Shown here piece after piece: positions 63,213 to 64,000 of a DNA stretch of 64,000 nt. The stretch is taken from NCBI GenBank assembly GCA_002238825.1, contig MPNC01000006.1:1-64000 (forward strand), in the 5' to 3' direction. The position numbers and the translations under genes were made by a program. The notes beneath the pieces were generated by a model. The model was not told where the DNA came from and did not search any database. It was given only the letters and a program-made list of their open reading frames with translations. Each line of letters opens with the position of its first letter. Position 1 is the first letter of the stretch. The stretch is from SAR202 cluster bacterium bin87 (GTDB lineage Bacteria > Chloroflexota > Dehalococcoidia > Lucifugimonadales > UBA3495).

Positions 63213-64000
63213 CATGTACGACCTCAACGGCAAAACAGCCCTCGTCACCGGCGCTGGCGGACGCCACGGCATCGGCCGCGCCATCGCCACCCGCCTCGCC
63301 TCCGAAGGCGCTGACGTCGTGGTAACCGATGTCGAGGCATCCCTGGACGCCATCCGCACCGAGGACCGCCTCGACGGCTGGGAGGGCCTTCCCAGCGTCG
63401 TCGACGAGATTCAGGCCATGGGCCGCCGCAGCCTCGGCCTCTATTACGACGTTGCCGACAGTACCCAGGTCGACGGTATGGTGTCCGATACCCTCAACGA
63501 GTTCGGCAAGATCGACATCCTCGTCAACAACGCCGGCTCCCGCCCCGGCCGCGACCGCGTTCTCGTCGTGGAGCTTGAAGAGGACGCCTTCGACGAGGTC
63601 ATGCGGGTCAACGTCCGTGGCACCTACCTGGTCAGCCGCGCCGTCTGCCGCCACATGGTCGGCCGGGGCGGCCCCGGCAAGATCATCAACATCTCCTCCG
63701 GCGCCGGCAAGCGCGGCATCGCCCGCTACGGGGCCTACTGCGCCAGCAAATTCGCCGTCATCGGGTTCACCCAGTCCCTGGCCCAGGAGATGGCCCCCTA
63801 CCACGTCAACGTCAACGCCATCTGCCCCGGCCTGGTAGACACCGAGCGCGTCGACTTCATCGCCGCGGCCCTGGCTCCCGAGGGAACCTCCGGCGAGGAG
63901 CACCGCGCCCTCATGGTGCGCGAGCGCGAGATCCGCGTGCCCCTGGGCCGCATCGCGCAGGGCGACGACATCGCCCGCATGGCCGCCTTCCTCTCCTCCG
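63213..64000 (+). CDS. Short-chain dehydrogenase/reductase (cut by the window end)
   Basis: The first 262 codons of an SDR are present: TALVTGAGGRHGIGRAIATR (NAD(P) site), IDILVNNAGSRPG, IINISSGAGKRGI (Ser), YGAYCASKFAVIGFTQSL (YxxxK), NAICPGLVDTERV. AGGAG lies eight bases before ATG 63213. The gene runs off the window at GRIAQGDDIARMAAFLSS, near the expected end of the family. Substrate unknown. Confidence 0.93.

Overview
The window looks like a GC-rich bacterial chromosome segment. The gene repertoire (MetE-like, VOC, SDR and MaoC enzymes, Uma2, HicBA and VapBC modules, many short palindromic repeats) reminds me of SAR202/Dehalococcoidia-type Chloroflexota genomes. That assignment is an inference from gene style and not a measured placement.

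Region 1 (about 1-24.0 kb) is an accessory island, probably an integrated element whose right end is near 24.03 kb and whose left end lies outside the window. It carries an XRE regulator plus large serine recombinase cassette (21.9-24.2 kb) and a broken second copy of the same cassette (7.3-8.0 kb). Two stand-alone C-terminal recombinase modules (0.2-0.9 and 20.6-21.3 kb) and a DNA methylase-HNH fusion (1.8-3.7 kb) also lie here. A pRiA4b ORF-3-like protein, a leftward cluster ending in a DUF4020-like protein (8.5-11.7 kb), and a MazF-like toxin operon with a dead PD-(D/E)XK nuclease (13.0-14.9 kb) follow. Two broken fic copies, an IrrE-like pair and a deleted IS1380 element complete the island. 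Most of it is defence, toxin and mobile material in various stages of decay.

Region 2 (24.0-33.2 kb) is a junction zone. It holds an isolated HK97-type capsid gene and prohead protease, a fibronectin III/Pro-Thr-rich membrane protein between two copies of a terminator-bearing segment, a NYN nuclease and an MmeI-type restriction-modification gene. Short palindromic elements are dense here; one lies in frame inside the MmeI-type gene, and a 99-bp tandem repeat lies in frame inside the protease.

Region 3 (33.2-64 kb) is mostly housekeeping: MetE-like protein, NadB, TPR lipoprotein, VOC enzymes, a GNAT-aminotransferase fusion, Uma2, nitroreductase, ArgG, ArgD, SDRs, PHP phosphoesterase, MaoC pair, ABC ATPase, SulP transporter and a ThDP enzyme. 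Small toxin-antitoxin modules (PIN pairs, HicBA, HEPN) sit between them. ArgG and ArgD point to arginine synthesis.

The most unusual signals are: (a) a family of about 135-bp elements with 18-bp inverted ends, including one copy where an empty site in the same window shows a 10-bp target duplication; (b) a second family with the same ends but a different interior; (c) an exact 36-bp repeat joining the recombinase 3' end to the capsid gene, a candidate attachment site; (d) orphan recombinase C-terminal modules; and (e) a repeated CCTACTTGAACAAYCCTAC motif.
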